Assembly (NCBI GenBank): GCA_032622095.1
Contig: CP136067.1
Location: 93,116,707 to 93,180,706 of the forward strand
Reading direction: 5' to 3'
Length of the DNA stretch: 64,000 nt
Source of the DNA: Siphonodentalium dalli
Taxonomy: Eukaryota > Mollusca > Scaphopoda > Gadilida > Siphonodentaliidae
In this document: one piece after another, positions 11,175 to 20,985 of the stretch
How the letters are laid out: each line of letters starts with the position of its first letter
How positions within the stretch are numbered: the stretch's first letter is position 1
Position numbers and translations under genes: made by a program
The notes under the pieces: generated by a model
What the model saw: the letters and a program-made list of their open reading frames with translations, nothing else
Database searches by the model: none
What the model was told of the DNA's origin: nothing

Positions 11175-11843
11175 ATGAAGAAAATGGTTATTGTACCATT
11201 CAGAATGTTGGAAGATTTCAAACAATGGAAAATGTCAGAAATGAATAAACCTCAATCAGTTTATGATTAAAATATTTCTGAATCAGAAAAGTCACAGTTA
11301 TTTGGAGAAAATTTGTACAAATTGAAAACTTCACAAAAATCTTTAAATTCAAAATTCAGTTTACCTGAACAAAAGTTATCTGAAAACTTTGGGAAAATGA
11401 GTGAACATATATTGGAAAGTGTGCCATCTAAACTTCGTGGTAAAGCACAAAAAATTTTAACATTGTTGTCAACTAATCCTAAACTTAGATGGGATGATCG
11501 TGGACAATTAATTTATGGAACAGAAACAGTTACTGGATCAAATATAATTGATTTGATAAACGATGTTGTTCGTCACCGAAAAGGTTTTGACCCAGTTGGT
11601 TATGAAACATTCCTACGTGGATTGGGGGAACTTAATGTACCACAAGATTATGTAGGTAACAGGAATCGATGGTTGTGGATACAAAGACATTTAAAAGAAG
11701 GTCACACTGGTGATGAGTTTCATACACCTCATGCAACTCCTAGCAGTGGCAAGTCAATAAAACGTTCAGTTGATATTTTCACACCTCAAAGTTTTCCTAA
11801 AACCAGAAAATCTATTTTGAAAGGATGGTCCCCACTTACATAA
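11175..11843 (+). pseudogene. Conserved Polinton protein of unknown role (one stop)
   Basis: ATG 11175 begins MKKMVIVPFRMLEDF, a start I recognise from a conserved uncharacterised protein found in many animal Polintons. An in-frame TAA at 11268-11270 splits it after 31 codons, and the same frame then continues to 11843. Typical conserved parts follow: ILESVPSKLRGKAQKIL, a WDDRGQLIYG strand pair, SNIIDLINDVVRHRKGF and VPQDYVGN. Overall size is about 222 codons, with a basic C-terminal tail. It overlaps the integrase start (ATG 11825) by 19 bases. The function is not known to me; the position suggests a virion or DNA-binding protein. Confidence 0.7.
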
Positions 11844-12903
11844 AATTTGACAAACTTCTAACTGAAATTTACTACAATCCAAAAGAAGTTGGTGGTTTCA
11901 GTGGAGCAAATCAACTTTTTAAAAATGCGAAAGAAACAAATAACAAAATTAAACTTTCAGATGTTAAAAAATGGTTACAATGGCAAAAAACATACACTTT
12001 GCACAAACCAATTGTTCGGAAATTTCGCAGACGTAAAACTATTGTTGCAGGAATTGATATTCAGTGGCAAGCTGATTTGGCAGATTTGTAAACTTTGCAA
12101 AAGCACAATGACAATTACAGATATTTACTTTGTGTTATTGATGTGTTCTCAAAATTTGCATGGGTTGAAAAAATTAAAGACAAAACTGGTAAAACTTTAG
12201 TTAAAACATTTCAGAAAATTCTCAAACCATCAAAAGGAAAACCAGTTTCATTTCAATCTGACAAAGGTTCAGAATTCAAAAATAAATTATTTTTACAATT
12301 TTTGAAATCTAAGAAAATTCATTTTTTCACAACAGAGAATCCAGAGACAAAAGCAAGTATAGTTGAACGTTTTTAACGGACATTGAAAACAAAGATGTGG
12401 AAATATTTTACACATAATCAAACTTTGAAATACAATGATGTTTTGCACGATTTTGTGAATTCTTACAACAAAAGTTTTCATAGAAGTATTAAGATGGCAC
12501 CAGTTTTAGTAACTCGAGAAAACGAAATTGAAGTTTCCAGAAATCTTTATGGAAAGTTAAAAACGAAAAAAGATAAGATCTTGAAAGTTGGAGATTTTGT
12601 TAGAATAAATAAAACAAAGGATATCTTCCAAATTGGACAAAAGAAATTTTCAAAATTAGTAGAGTTTGTAAAAGTACACCATTAACTTACAAATTAGTAG
12701 ATTTAGATGGTGAAAACATCGCAGGATCATTTTATGGTAAAGAAATTCAACATATAAAAGATAATAAAGTTTACGAAATTGAATCAGTTGTTGGTAAACG
12801 TTCAAGAAAAGTTGCTGGTAAATCAGTTAGAGAAATTAAAGTTCATTGGGCTGGTTATCCTAAAAAATTTGACAGTTGGATTCCTGCCTCAAATTTGGTA
12901 TAA
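11825..12903 (+). pseudogene. Polinton retrovirus-like integrase with chromodomain (two stops, one frameshift/deletion)
   Basis: This is the DDE integrase that would insert the element's ends into host DNA. The catalytic core is visible: ADLADL with the first Asp at about 12080, LLCVIDVFSKFAWV after it, SDKGSEF with the second Asp at about 12260, and KASIVERF with the Glu at about 12365. TAA codons at 12089-12091 and 12374-12376 interrupt an otherwise single frame. Near 12660 the frame shifts and some of the segment expected after the core appears missing. Reading then continues to 12903 through a C-terminal chromodomain (YEIESVV, KVHWAGYPKKFDSW), typical of Polinton integrases and thought to guide them to chromatin. 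It lies mid-element on the same strand as its neighbours. Confidence 0.93.
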
Positions 12904-12913
12904 AACTTTTAAC

Positions 12914-13177
12914 ATGTCTCAAAATGGTTCAGTTGGTCTGGATGCTCCATCACAATTTCAAATCTGTGGAGAAAAAATTGCAAAAAATCAAGTAACATAT
13001 TTTACACAAATTATTATAATTGTTGGTATAATCGCTACAGCAATTGTTCATTTAAGTTTACAAAGTGAAAATAACGAACTGTGGTTAATTTTACTCAGTA
13101 GTGCTTTGGGATACATTTTACCAACACCGCGTTTGAAATATTTGAAAAATCAGTCGGCAGAAATTTTGAAAGTATGA
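12914..13177 (+). CDS. Small Polinton membrane protein
   Basis: An 87-codon ORF from ATG 12914, which opens just after the integrase stop; the longer open frame upstream is only the integrase read out of frame. Two hydrophobic segments stand out: residues about 30-50 (IIIIVGIIATAIVHLSL) and about 58-75 (LWLILLSSALGYILP), followed by a basic tail. A small two-helix protein with an LLSSxxGYxLP motif is a recurrent but uncharacterised gene in animal Polintons. It overlaps the next gene by ATGA (13174-13177), suggesting linked expression. A role in the virion membrane or in membrane passage is a guess. Confidence 0.65.
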   Translation: MSQNGSVGLDAPSQFQICGEKIAKNQVTYFTQIIIIVGIIATAIVHLSLQSENNELWLILLSSALGYILPTPRLKYLKNQSAEILKV

Positions 13178-14010
13178 ATTCTTTCTACATTACAATTCCG
13201 AGCGACAGTTCAATGGTAATGTATCCAAACAATTCTCAATGTTGTTTTACTGTACAATTACCAAAACCAATTCAAATTGATAAAGAAAAATGGGAAGTTG
13301 CATTAGTCGAACTGATAACACCTTCAGAAACATACAATGTTACAGGGGATTCGTGTAAATTCAATTTGATTACAACTGATGCAATAATACTGTCTGTTCT
13401 TCAAAATCGTTTTGAAGAAAAGATATTTAAGAGACCTGATGGCGTTCATGCAATTAAAATGCAGATACGAGAAGGTTTGTATACCTCTGCGGCAGATTTA
13501 CTTGATACAATGCAAGATGTAAATGATGAAACACTTGGAGAAGCAATGCAAAACGAATACGGATTTCACATCAAGTACTCAAAAGTTACAAAACGTGTGA
13601 AAATTATTCGCAAGAGTGTAAGTATCCCAAAACTAGGAATTGAATTACCACACAGTCTTTTGCACAAGTTGGGTTACAAAACTGAAAACGATTCTGAAGA
13701 TTTTTATTCAAATAATAGATTTCCGTTTGGTGTAGATTTGAATGTTGGTCATAATCAAATGTTTGTTTATTCTGATATTGCCGATTTCACAATTGTTGGA
13801 AATGTTGAAGTACAAATTTTACGAGTTAAAAGAGATATCGACGGATTACATGTAAAACATGAATTTTTAAATTTACATTATGTTCCAGTTTCAAAGTCAT
13901 ACTTTGACAAAATTAGTGTAAATATAAGTGGCGACACAGGAAAATCAATTCAGTTTATTGATGGTAAGTCTTTGGCGAAGCTGCATTTCAGAAAACGAGA
14001 GGAGTTCTAA
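13174..14010 (+). CDS. Probable Polinton minor capsid (penton-like) protein
   Basis: An undamaged 278-codon ORF. The N-terminus, FYITIPSDSSMVMYPNNS followed by F-T-V-Q-LP-P-I and KWEVALVELITPSETYNV, is the hallmark start of a conserved structural protein of animal Polintons and adintoviruses. The rest is rich in alternating beta-strand patterns, in line with a single jelly-roll fold. I assign it as the vertex/minor capsid protein with moderate confidence: family membership is clear to me, but the exact match to the published minor capsid protein should be tested by structure prediction. It overlaps the preceding membrane protein by four bases and is followed by the pX-like gene after five bases. 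It is shorter than many homologues I recall. Confidence 0.65.
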   Translation: MNSFYITIPSDSSMVMYPNNSQCCFTVQLPKPIQIDKEKWEVALVELITPSETYNVTGDSCKFNLITTDAIILSVLQNRFEEKIFKRPDGVHAIKMQIREGLYTSAADLLDTMQDVNDETLGEAMQNEYGFHIKYSKVTKRVKIIRKSVSIPKLGIELPHSLLHKLGYKTENDSEDFYSNNRFPFGVDLNVGHNQMFVYSDIADFTIVGNVEVQILRVKRDIDGLHVKHEFLNLHYVPVSKSYFDKISVNISGDTGKSIQFIDGKSLAKLHFRKREEF

Positions 14011-14015
14011 AAACA

Positions 14016-14390
14016 ATGTTCCCCGTGTATAGAGGTGTACCACGGCAATATGGTAATGGTATTGGTTCAATTTTCAAATCAGTTATGAGATCTGCTGTAC
14101 CATTTCTAAAACCGATTGGTCGGACAGCTTTACAACTTGCGAAAAAACACACTTTTGGTATTGCAGATGAAATTATTAATCAAGGTAAAAGTCCGAAAGA
14201 AGCGTTGATGTCTGAAGGTAAAAAAGCTTTAAAATCTTTTGGCACACAAGCTAAAAATCAAATTTTGAACTCGAGACAAAAACCTAGAAAACGAGTAGCG
14301 AATTCAAAAATGAATCATTCAGCTGTCAAACGCCGAAAAGGTCAGTCGAAAAAACATCCTAGCGGTCGAGCTCTTGATATTTTTGATTAA
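14016..14390 (+). CDS. Basic pX/core-like Polinton protein
   Basis: An intact 124-codon ORF between the penton-like and major capsid genes. The start MFPVYRG with GNGIGSIFKSVMRSAVPFLKP gives an amphipathic glycine-containing helix. The C-terminal half is very basic (RQKPRKRV, KRRKGQSKKHP) and would bind DNA. Small proteins of this shape at this position are regular in Polintons and adintoviruses and are compared with adenovirus core/pX or the membrane-lytic pVI helix. Both a DNA-condensing and a membrane-active role are plausible. No defect is seen. The next start, ATG 14393, lies two bases beyond its stop. Confidence 0.65.
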   Translation: MFPVYRGVPRQYGNGIGSIFKSVMRSAVPFLKPIGRTALQLAKKHTFGIADEIINQGKSPKEALMSEGKKALKSFGTQAKNQILNSRQKPRKRVANSKMNHSAVKRRKGQSKKHPSGRALDIFD

Positions 14391-14392
14391 TC

Positions 14393-15681
14393 ATGGCACA
14401 AATGGTAAATGGATCATGCGAATGCAATAAATCGGAACTTGATATAACACATGTTCCACCAACGGTGGCTACAATGTCAGAATCGCAGTGGATCGAAAAT
14501 CATCCGATTGCACCGCTGAATAATTCTGCTCCGATAGAGTTTGTCATACCATCTCAAACCGAAAAGTGGACAGATATTAATCAATCTTATCTTTATGTGA
14601 AATTCAAAATTACAAAAAAAGATGGAACTAATTTGGAAGCTGGTACGGAATTAGCACCTGTTAACAATTTCTTTCATAGCATGTTCAGCAGTATCGATGT
14701 TTACTTGAACAACAAATTGATAACTTCGAATTCTGACACTTACCCATACCGAGCATATTTCGAAAATCTGTTGGGATACTCTCCAGAATATAAAGATAAT
14801 CAATTAGCAAATTTAGAAATGTGGTATGGCGATACAGCAGAACAATTTGAAGAGAATACCAAAGGTGGTGGCAATGCTGGATTAACTTCTAGAGAAAGTT
14901 TGATCGGTGGTAGTAAATTTGTTGAACTATGTGGACGCTTACACGCTGATCTGTTTCTTCAAGAAAAATATTTACCAAATGGAATTGAAATTCGTATCAG
15001 ATTAAACAGATCACCATCAAAATTTTGCCTCATTGGCTCCGAAGATGGACAAATTGTTTTCGAATCAGCAGTGTTCCATGTCAGAACAGTTAGTCTCTTT
15101 CCAGCGGTCTCAAATAAATTAAATCAAGAAATTGTCCAGTCAAAAATTAAACTACCTATCAGACGAGTAGAAATAGTACTGGACTTAGATCAAAAATTGA
15201 AGACCACTTATTTCAAGGACAATTACCAAAGAGACTTTTTATTGCGTTGGTCGAAAATAAAGATATGAATGGAGATTTGGGTACCAATCCATTCCACTTC
15301 AAACATTTCAGTTTGAATAAATTGGAAGTTAGTCAAGACGGTCATACAATACATAACCGTCCATTTGAACCAAACTTCGCAACAAAACAATGTCTCAGAT
15401 CATATTTATCTTTGTATCAATCTTTAGGAATGTTTGGTGTTAACAAATCAATTGGCATTAATTTAAAAGAATATATGAATGGTTATTGTTTGTGGGGTTT
15501 CGACTTGACACCGGACCAAGGAAGCGACGAGGGACATCTACATCCTATAAAGACAGGGAACCTGCGTTTGGAGCTTCAGTTCTTGACAGCTCTCACTACA
15601 GCCGTCAACGTTTTGGTGTATGCTGAATTCGACAGTGAAATAGAGATCACAGCTTTGAGAGAAGTGCTTACTGACTATTAG
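14393..15681 (+). pseudogene. Polinton double jelly-roll major capsid protein (one frameshift)
   Basis: This is the hexon-like major capsid protein. The first frame (14393 to about 15200) has family landmarks: SQTEKWTDINQSYLYVKFKI near residue 54, VNNFFHSMFSSIDVYLN near 90, YPYRAYFENLLGY near 117, CGRLHADLF near 184 and IEIRIRLNRS near 200. A one-base frameshift at about 15195-15210 leads to the second frame (to 15681), with NPFHFKHFSLNKL, ATKQCLRSYLSLYQ, NGYCLWGFDLTPD and VLVYAEFD. Total size is about 430 codons, normal for Polinton capsids. The frameshift separates the two jelly-roll halves. It sits next to the pX-like gene upstream and the Cys/His protein downstream. Assignment is strong. 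Confidence 0.93.
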
Positions 15682-15682
15682 G

Positions 15683-16141
15683 ATGGAGTTCACATCACAG
15701 CTATGGAACTACTATGAAGAATACCAATGTTCACAAAACTTTGCTCCGAGATGGAACCTGATCTTGGACACACTCAACAACGCTATGATTGAAGAACTAC
15801 AAGAACTTATTCGCAAGGAAGTGTCAGCAAACTGTGAAGGATGTAAAATAGAACATCCTAGTCAACGTGAACATGTTCTGTGTTTGTTCTCTACAACTGA
15901 TGATTGGACAAACCAGTTTATCGACTTAGCGCTGATTAAACTTGACATATACAATGTTATGGAAAGATGGTTCCCGAAGCTGATGGAGTTAAACCCACAC
16001 TGCAAGGAGAAGTTCGAAGCATACGTCATGTGAGATCATCTGAGAAACAGTTTGGAGCTCAACCGCAAAACATTCGACGCAGAGTGGACTCTGATGTGGT
16101 CACAGCGAGTCAAAGAGAATTACAACGATGCAGACAGCTGA
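15683..16141 (+). pseudogene. Small Polinton protein with CxGC-HPSQ-H-C motif (possible readthrough stop)
   Basis: ATG 15683 follows the capsid stop directly. The motif CEGCKIEHPSQREHVLC (about residues 50-66), a likely zinc-binding site, marks a conserved small protein of animal Polintons. A TGA at 16031-16033 ends the first 116 codons, but the same frame stays open and coding-like (TFDAEWTLMWSQRVKENY) to TGA 16139-16141. That stop overlaps the protease start (ATG 16128) by 14 bases in the compact style of the other genes. I therefore read TGA 16031 as an acquired nonsense codon; a natural end there cannot be excluded. The function is unknown. Confidence 0.65.
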
Positions 16142-16601
16142 ACTTCAATATATTCTGGACAATTCCTGGTTGTGTAAACTTAACACATATGTTTGTGCTA
16201 GAGATCTGTTACCAGAGAAGAAACCCCAACATATTCAAGCATATATTGTGAACACGCACTCATCGGATCAGCCAGGAGAACACTGGACATTGATGTTATT
16301 CAAGGGAAGATCAGCTGTATACTTCGACTCCTTTGGACTACCACCACCGAGACGATATATGTTACCATTCATAAAAAGGAACTCATCAGCATGGACTATG
16401 AATACAACACGATATCAACATCGTGCGACAAATGTGTGTGGATTATATTGTATATTCGCACTCCACCACATGATGAAAGGAAAGAGGATGAAAAGATTAT
16501 TCAATTCTCGGGATTTCTTCAAGAATGACAGAACAATAGTTCGATGGTTTGGAAAGCACTATGGTCGATTATACAGAAAAGCAAATTTGCTGTTGAATTA
16601 A
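16128..16601 (+). CDS. Polinton adenain-like cysteine protease
   Basis: This is an intact 157-codon maturation protease of the adenovirus/Ulp1 (C5/C48-like) type, which would process capsid proteins. The triad is visible: His52 in GEHWTLM, Asp67 in YFDSFG, Cys104 in NVCGLYC, with an oxyanion Gln97 a few residues before. The spacing suits the family. ATG 16128 overlaps the end of the preceding gene by 14 bases. It is the last recognisable gene of the element and shows no frame damage. Confidence 0.92.
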   Translation: MQTAELQYILDNSWLCKLNTYVCARDLLPEKKPQHIQAYIVNTHSSDQPGEHWTLMLFKGRSAVYFDSFGLPPPRRYMLPFIKRNSSAWTMNTTRYQHRATNVCGLYCIFALHHMMKGKRMKRLFNSRDFFKNDRTIVRWFGKHYGRLYRKANLLLN

Positions 16602-16860
16602 ACTTCACCAGGACATCGACGGCTGATATACATACAACGCAAAGAAGACGACGACCAGATAACAACGAATGTGTCAACAACTCCACAAAATAGACTCTTT
16701 TGTTATTGATTCAGCGTAGGATGTTGTAGGATGTTCAATTAAGTTTCTTCAAATCTGAGACCTTGTTTTGTACATAAATTATTGTTCTTTGTTAATATTA
16801 TTGATGTATAATAATATATTATTGATCATTGTTCTTGTTCTTGTTTTTTGAAAAATAAAT
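16602..16860 (+). other. 3' flank of the Polinton gene block
   Basis: No ORF. AT-rich, with AATAAA at 16854-16859 that could end the protease transcript. No inverted terminal repeat could be paired because the left end is outside the window. Confidence 0.4.
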
Positions 16861-17040
16861 GATATGGGGGGCACTATGGCCCAGTACCCCCCAGTGGGGG
16901 ACATTATGGCCCAGTACCCCCCAGTGGGGGACACTATGGCCCAGTACCCCCCAGTGGGGGACACTATGGCCCAGTACCCCCCAGTGGGGGACACTATGGC
17001 CCAGAACCCCCCAGACATGGACACTATGGCCCATTACTAC
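16861..17040. repeat. 30-bp GC-rich minisatellite
   Basis: About six copies of a 30-bp unit built from GACACTATGGCCCAGTAC and a C6-AGT-G5 core. The core is self-complementary and could form a small hairpin. Because 30 is a multiple of three, long frames are open on both strands (a GGYWAIVSPT repeat on the minus strand). These are repeat artefacts, not genes. Confidence 0.95.
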
Positions 17041-17812
17041 TGATGGCCCCAAAGCTATATAACATAGCCGTTTATTGGTGGATTCTGACCATTTTTGGTC
17101 TGTGAGTTTGTTGTCACGTTTTACAGCTGTACACTGAAAATCAGGCCCGACTTTGTAGCCTAGGTTCAATATGCAGTATATATATACGGGCATGTGGCGG
17201 TGTCGGTATGCACCGGGCAGATTACGAACTGGTATGTATACTAGCGCATGGCGGTGTCGGTGTGTCCTGGACTGAGTATAAATAAATGTATACAGCCATG
17301 TACATAAACATATCTGTGTCGATAATATATATGGAGAAAGATATATGATTTCGTGTATTCTTACATGAAGGACCAACCAGATTTCCACCAAATTGATACA
17401 TTATTCTTCTCCACGATACCTAAGAGTGGGACGATAACCAGAGTAGGGTAATACGTGTAACCATTGAATCTCGGAATTGCAGTCATGACGTCATGTGACG
17501 TCAAATAATATTTTGGGTGAGACAAATATGACGATTCACGCAAAGTCCTAAAGTAAGACGGGTATGCCGCATTGTTTTATACCATGGGAAACTACTGCCA
17601 ATTAGCTATATTTTGATATATAACTTATCGCTGCAGGCCGCACTATTTTTGATCAGAGGTAGAAAAATCAACCCTCCCCCTAAGGTTAATATGCGCCATG
17701 TTTTGATATAAGGCACACATAACTCAATTTGAATAGGCTTAATTAACACAATAGCCGTTGAAAGTCTGCTAAAGTATGTAATAATATATAAGTTTCTGTT
17801 TACAAACTCGAA
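17041..17812. other. Gene-free stretch with two CRE-type octamers
   Basis: No credible gene. It contains a local repeat around GGCGGTGTCGGTRTG (about 17195 and 17250). Two perfect TGACGTCA octamers lie at 17486-17493 and 17496-17503. Confidence 0.5.
17486..17503. promoter_or_regulatory. Tandem CRE (TGACGTCA) pair
   Basis: Two perfect palindromic octamers 10 bp apart, consensus CREB/ATF sites. No adjacent gene start is evident, so function is only possible. Confidence 0.35.
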
Positions 17813-18440
17813 CATGTTTTCTCAGAACTGAATTACATATAGCCATGTAGCATGTATCATTGAATAGATGCCTTTAAAAAATCAAGTCGCTCGTTTGTTG
17901 CCTCTGTAACCACGTTTCAGAGCTACAAAGCAATTGTTAACAATGTTTTCTCAGAACTGAATTTCATATAGCCATGTAGCATGTATCATTGAATAGATGC
18001 CTTTAAAAAATCAAGTCGCTCGTTTGTTGCCTCTAACCACGTTTCAGAGCTACAAAGCAATTGTTAACAATGTTTTCTCAGAACTGAATTCCATATAGCC
18101 ATGTAGCATGTATCACTGAAAAGATGCCTTTTTTTAAATCAAGTCGCTCGTCTGTTGCCACTGTAACCACGTTCCAGAGCTACAAAGCAGTTTTCTCAGA
18201 ACTGAATTCCATATAGCCATGTAACATGTATCACTGAAAAGATGCATCTGAATAAATCAAGTCGCTTGTTTGTTGCCACTGTAACCACGTTTCAGAGCTA
18301 CAAAGCAATTTTTAACAATGTTTTCTCAGAACTGAATTCCATATAGCCATGTAGCATGTATCATTGAATAGATGCCTTAAAAAATCAAGTCGCTCGTTTG
18401 TTGCCTCTGTAACAACGTTCCAGAGCTACAAAGCAATTTT
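17813..18440. repeat. 118-130 bp satellite, left block
   Basis: Five tandem monomers, each starting GTTTTCTCAGAACTGAATT and ending near CAGAGCTACAAAGCAATT. Starts at 17816, 17945, 18072, 18190 and 18320 give periods of 129, 127, 118 and 130 bp. Same family as 20990-27090. Confidence 0.95.
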
Positions 18441-20985
18441 TAGTCGATTTTTTTCTCCAAAACTCGACTTATTGTTTGATGAGGGACGGTGGGCGGCGGA
18501 CGGGCGGACGGGCGTGCGGGCGGGCGGGCGGGCGGCGTGTTTTGCTTATAACTCAACCGTTTATTGACGGATTTAAAAAAAATCGGGTTTGTCCGCACAT
18601 TTATTACAGAGTTATGGCCCTTTGAATTTTCAGCTCGTTAGCGCGATAACTTCAACAAACGTTATCCGATTTGATTGAAATTTGGTATATAGGTGTCTCC
18701 CAAGAATATCTCGGATGAGTTCGAAAACCGGCCTGGTCTAATCAAATTTGATAGAGTTATGGCCCTTAATTAGTCATTTTTCACGAATTTTCAGCTCGTT
18801 AGCGCGTTAACTTCAACAAACGTTATCCGATTTGATTGAAATTTGATATATAGGTGTCTCCCAAGAATATCTCGGATGAGTTCGAAAACCGGCCTGGTCT
18901 GATCAAATTTGATAGAGTTATGGCCCTTAATTAGTCATTTTTCACGAATTTTCAGCTCGTTAGTGCGATAACTTCAACAAACGTTATCCGATTTGATTGA
19001 AATTTGATATATAGGTGTCTCCCAAGAATATCTCGGATGAGTTCGAAAACCGGCCTGGTCCGATAAAATTTGATAGAGTTATGGCCCTTAATTAGTCATT
19101 TTTCACGAATTTTCAGCTCGTTAGCGCGTTAACTTCAACAAACGTTATCCGATTTGATTGAAATTTGATATATAGGTGTCTCCCAAGAATATCTCGGATG
19201 AGTTCGAAAACCGGCCTGGTCTGATCAAATTTGATAGAGTTATGGCCCTTAATTAGTCATTTTTCACGAATTTTCAGCTCGTTAGTGCGATAACTTCAAC
19301 AAACGTTATCCGATTTGATTGAAATTTGATATATAGGTGTCTCCCAAGAATATCTCGGATGAGTTCGAAAACCGGCCTGGTCCGATAAAATTTGATAGAG
19401 TTATGGCCCTTAATTAGTCATTTTTCACGAATTTTCAGCTCGTTAGCGCGTTAACTTCAACAAACGTTATCCGATTTGATTGAAATTTGATATATAGGTG
19501 TCTCCCAAGAATATCTCGGATGAGTTCGAAAACCGGCCTGGTCGGATAAAATTTGATAGAGTTATGGCCCTTAATTAGTCATTTTTCACGAATTTTCAGC
19601 TCGTTAGCGCGATAACTTCAACAAACGTTATCCGATTTGATTGAAATTTGGAATATAGGTGTCTCCCAAGAATATCTCGGATGAGTTCGAAAACCGGCCT
19701 GGTCCGATAAAATTTTATAGAGTTATGGCCCTTAATTAGTCATTTTTCACAAATTTTCAGCTCGTTAGCGCGATAACTTCAACAAACGTTATCCGATTTG
19801 ATTGAAATTTGGTATATAGACCTGTGTCTCCCAAGAATATCTCGGTCGAGTTCGAAAACCGGCCAGGTCCGATAAAATTTGATAGAGTTATGGCCCTTAA
19901 TTAGTTATTTTTCACGAATTTTCAGCTTGTTAGCGCGATAACTTCAACAAACGTTATCCGATTTGATTGAAATTTGGAATATAGGTGTCTCCCAAGAATA
20001 TCTCGGATGAGTTCGAAAACCGGCCTGGTCCGATAAAATTTGATAGAGTTATGGCCCTTAATTAGTCATTTTTCACGAATTTTCAGCTCGTTAGCGCGAT
20101 AACTTCAACAAACGTTATCCGATTTGATTGAAATTTGGTATATAGACCTGTGTCTCCCAAGAATATCTCGGTCGAGTTCGAAAACCGGCCAGGTCCGATA
20201 AAATTTGATAGAGTTATGGCCCTTAATTAGTTATTTTTCACGAATTTTCAGCTTGTTAGCGCGATAACTTCAACAAACGTTATCCGATTTGATTGAAATT
20301 TGGAATATAGGTGTCTCCCAAGAATATCTCGGATGAGTTCGAAAACCGGCCTGGTCCGATAAAATTTGATAGAGTTGTGGCCCTTAATTAGTCATTTTTC
20401 ACGAATTTTCAGCTCGTTAGCGCGATAACTTCAACAAACGTTATCCGATTTGATTGAAATTTGGTATATAGACCTGTGTCTCCCAAGAATATATCGGTCG
20501 AGTTCGAAAACCGGCCAGGTCCGATAAAATTTGATAGAGTTATGGCCCTTAATTAGTCATTTGTCACGAATTTTCAGCTTGTTAGCACGATAACTTCAAC
20601 AAACGTTATCCGATTTGATTGAAATTTGGTATATAGGTGTCTCCCAAGAATATCTCGGACGAGTTCGAAAACCGGCCTGGTCCGATAAAATTTGATAGAG
20701 TTATGGCCCTTAATTAGTCATTTTTTCACAAATTTTCAGCGCGATAATTTAACAAACATCATCCTATTTGATTGAAATTTTGATATATAGGTGTCTCCCA
20801 AGAATACCTCGGACGAGTTAGAAAACCGGCCCGGTCCGATAAATTTTGATGGAGTTATGGCCCTTAAGTAGTCATTTTTCGATTTTACCTATTAATTAGT
20901 CTACCGATACTGATACACACCAATTGGCGGTAGCCACCGGCGGTAAGCCACCGAAAACGAGACACAGCATCTCTGATGCCACCTC
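18441..20985. repeat. 161-bp satellite array interrupting the first satellite
   Basis: About 14 tandem copies of a 161-bp unit (for example TTTGATAGAGTTATGGCCCT at 18747, 18908 and 19069). Neighbouring units alternate in sequence variants, giving 322-bp dimers. The left edge is a G/C-rich tract (18481-18545) and the right edge is near 20985. Related GTTATGGCCC repeats are common in bivalve genomes, as I recall. Confidence 0.95.
18481..18545. repeat. GGGC-rich tract
   Basis: A G-rich run of CGGGCGGGCGGGCGGGCGG type within 65 bases, able in principle to form a G-quadruplex. It sits at the border between the two satellites. Confidence 0.8.

Larger units (their letters stand above)
1..16860 (+). 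mobile_element. Polinton/Maverick (adintovirus-like) provirus, decayed
   Basis: The co-oriented block of PolB, A32 ATPase, integrase, major and minor capsid, pX-like proteins and adenain-like protease defines a Polinton. Left end and terminal repeat lie outside the window. On the right I could not identify a terminal repeat. A polyadenylation signal AATAAA lies at 16854-16859 just before the minisatellite, which may cover or replace the end. The LINE at 2240-8221 is a later insertion. Confidence 0.93.

Noticed and set aside
16779-17391. Long ORFs on both strands over the minisatellite
   Set aside because: They exist only because the 30-bp unit is a multiple of three; the products are simple ten-residue repeats.
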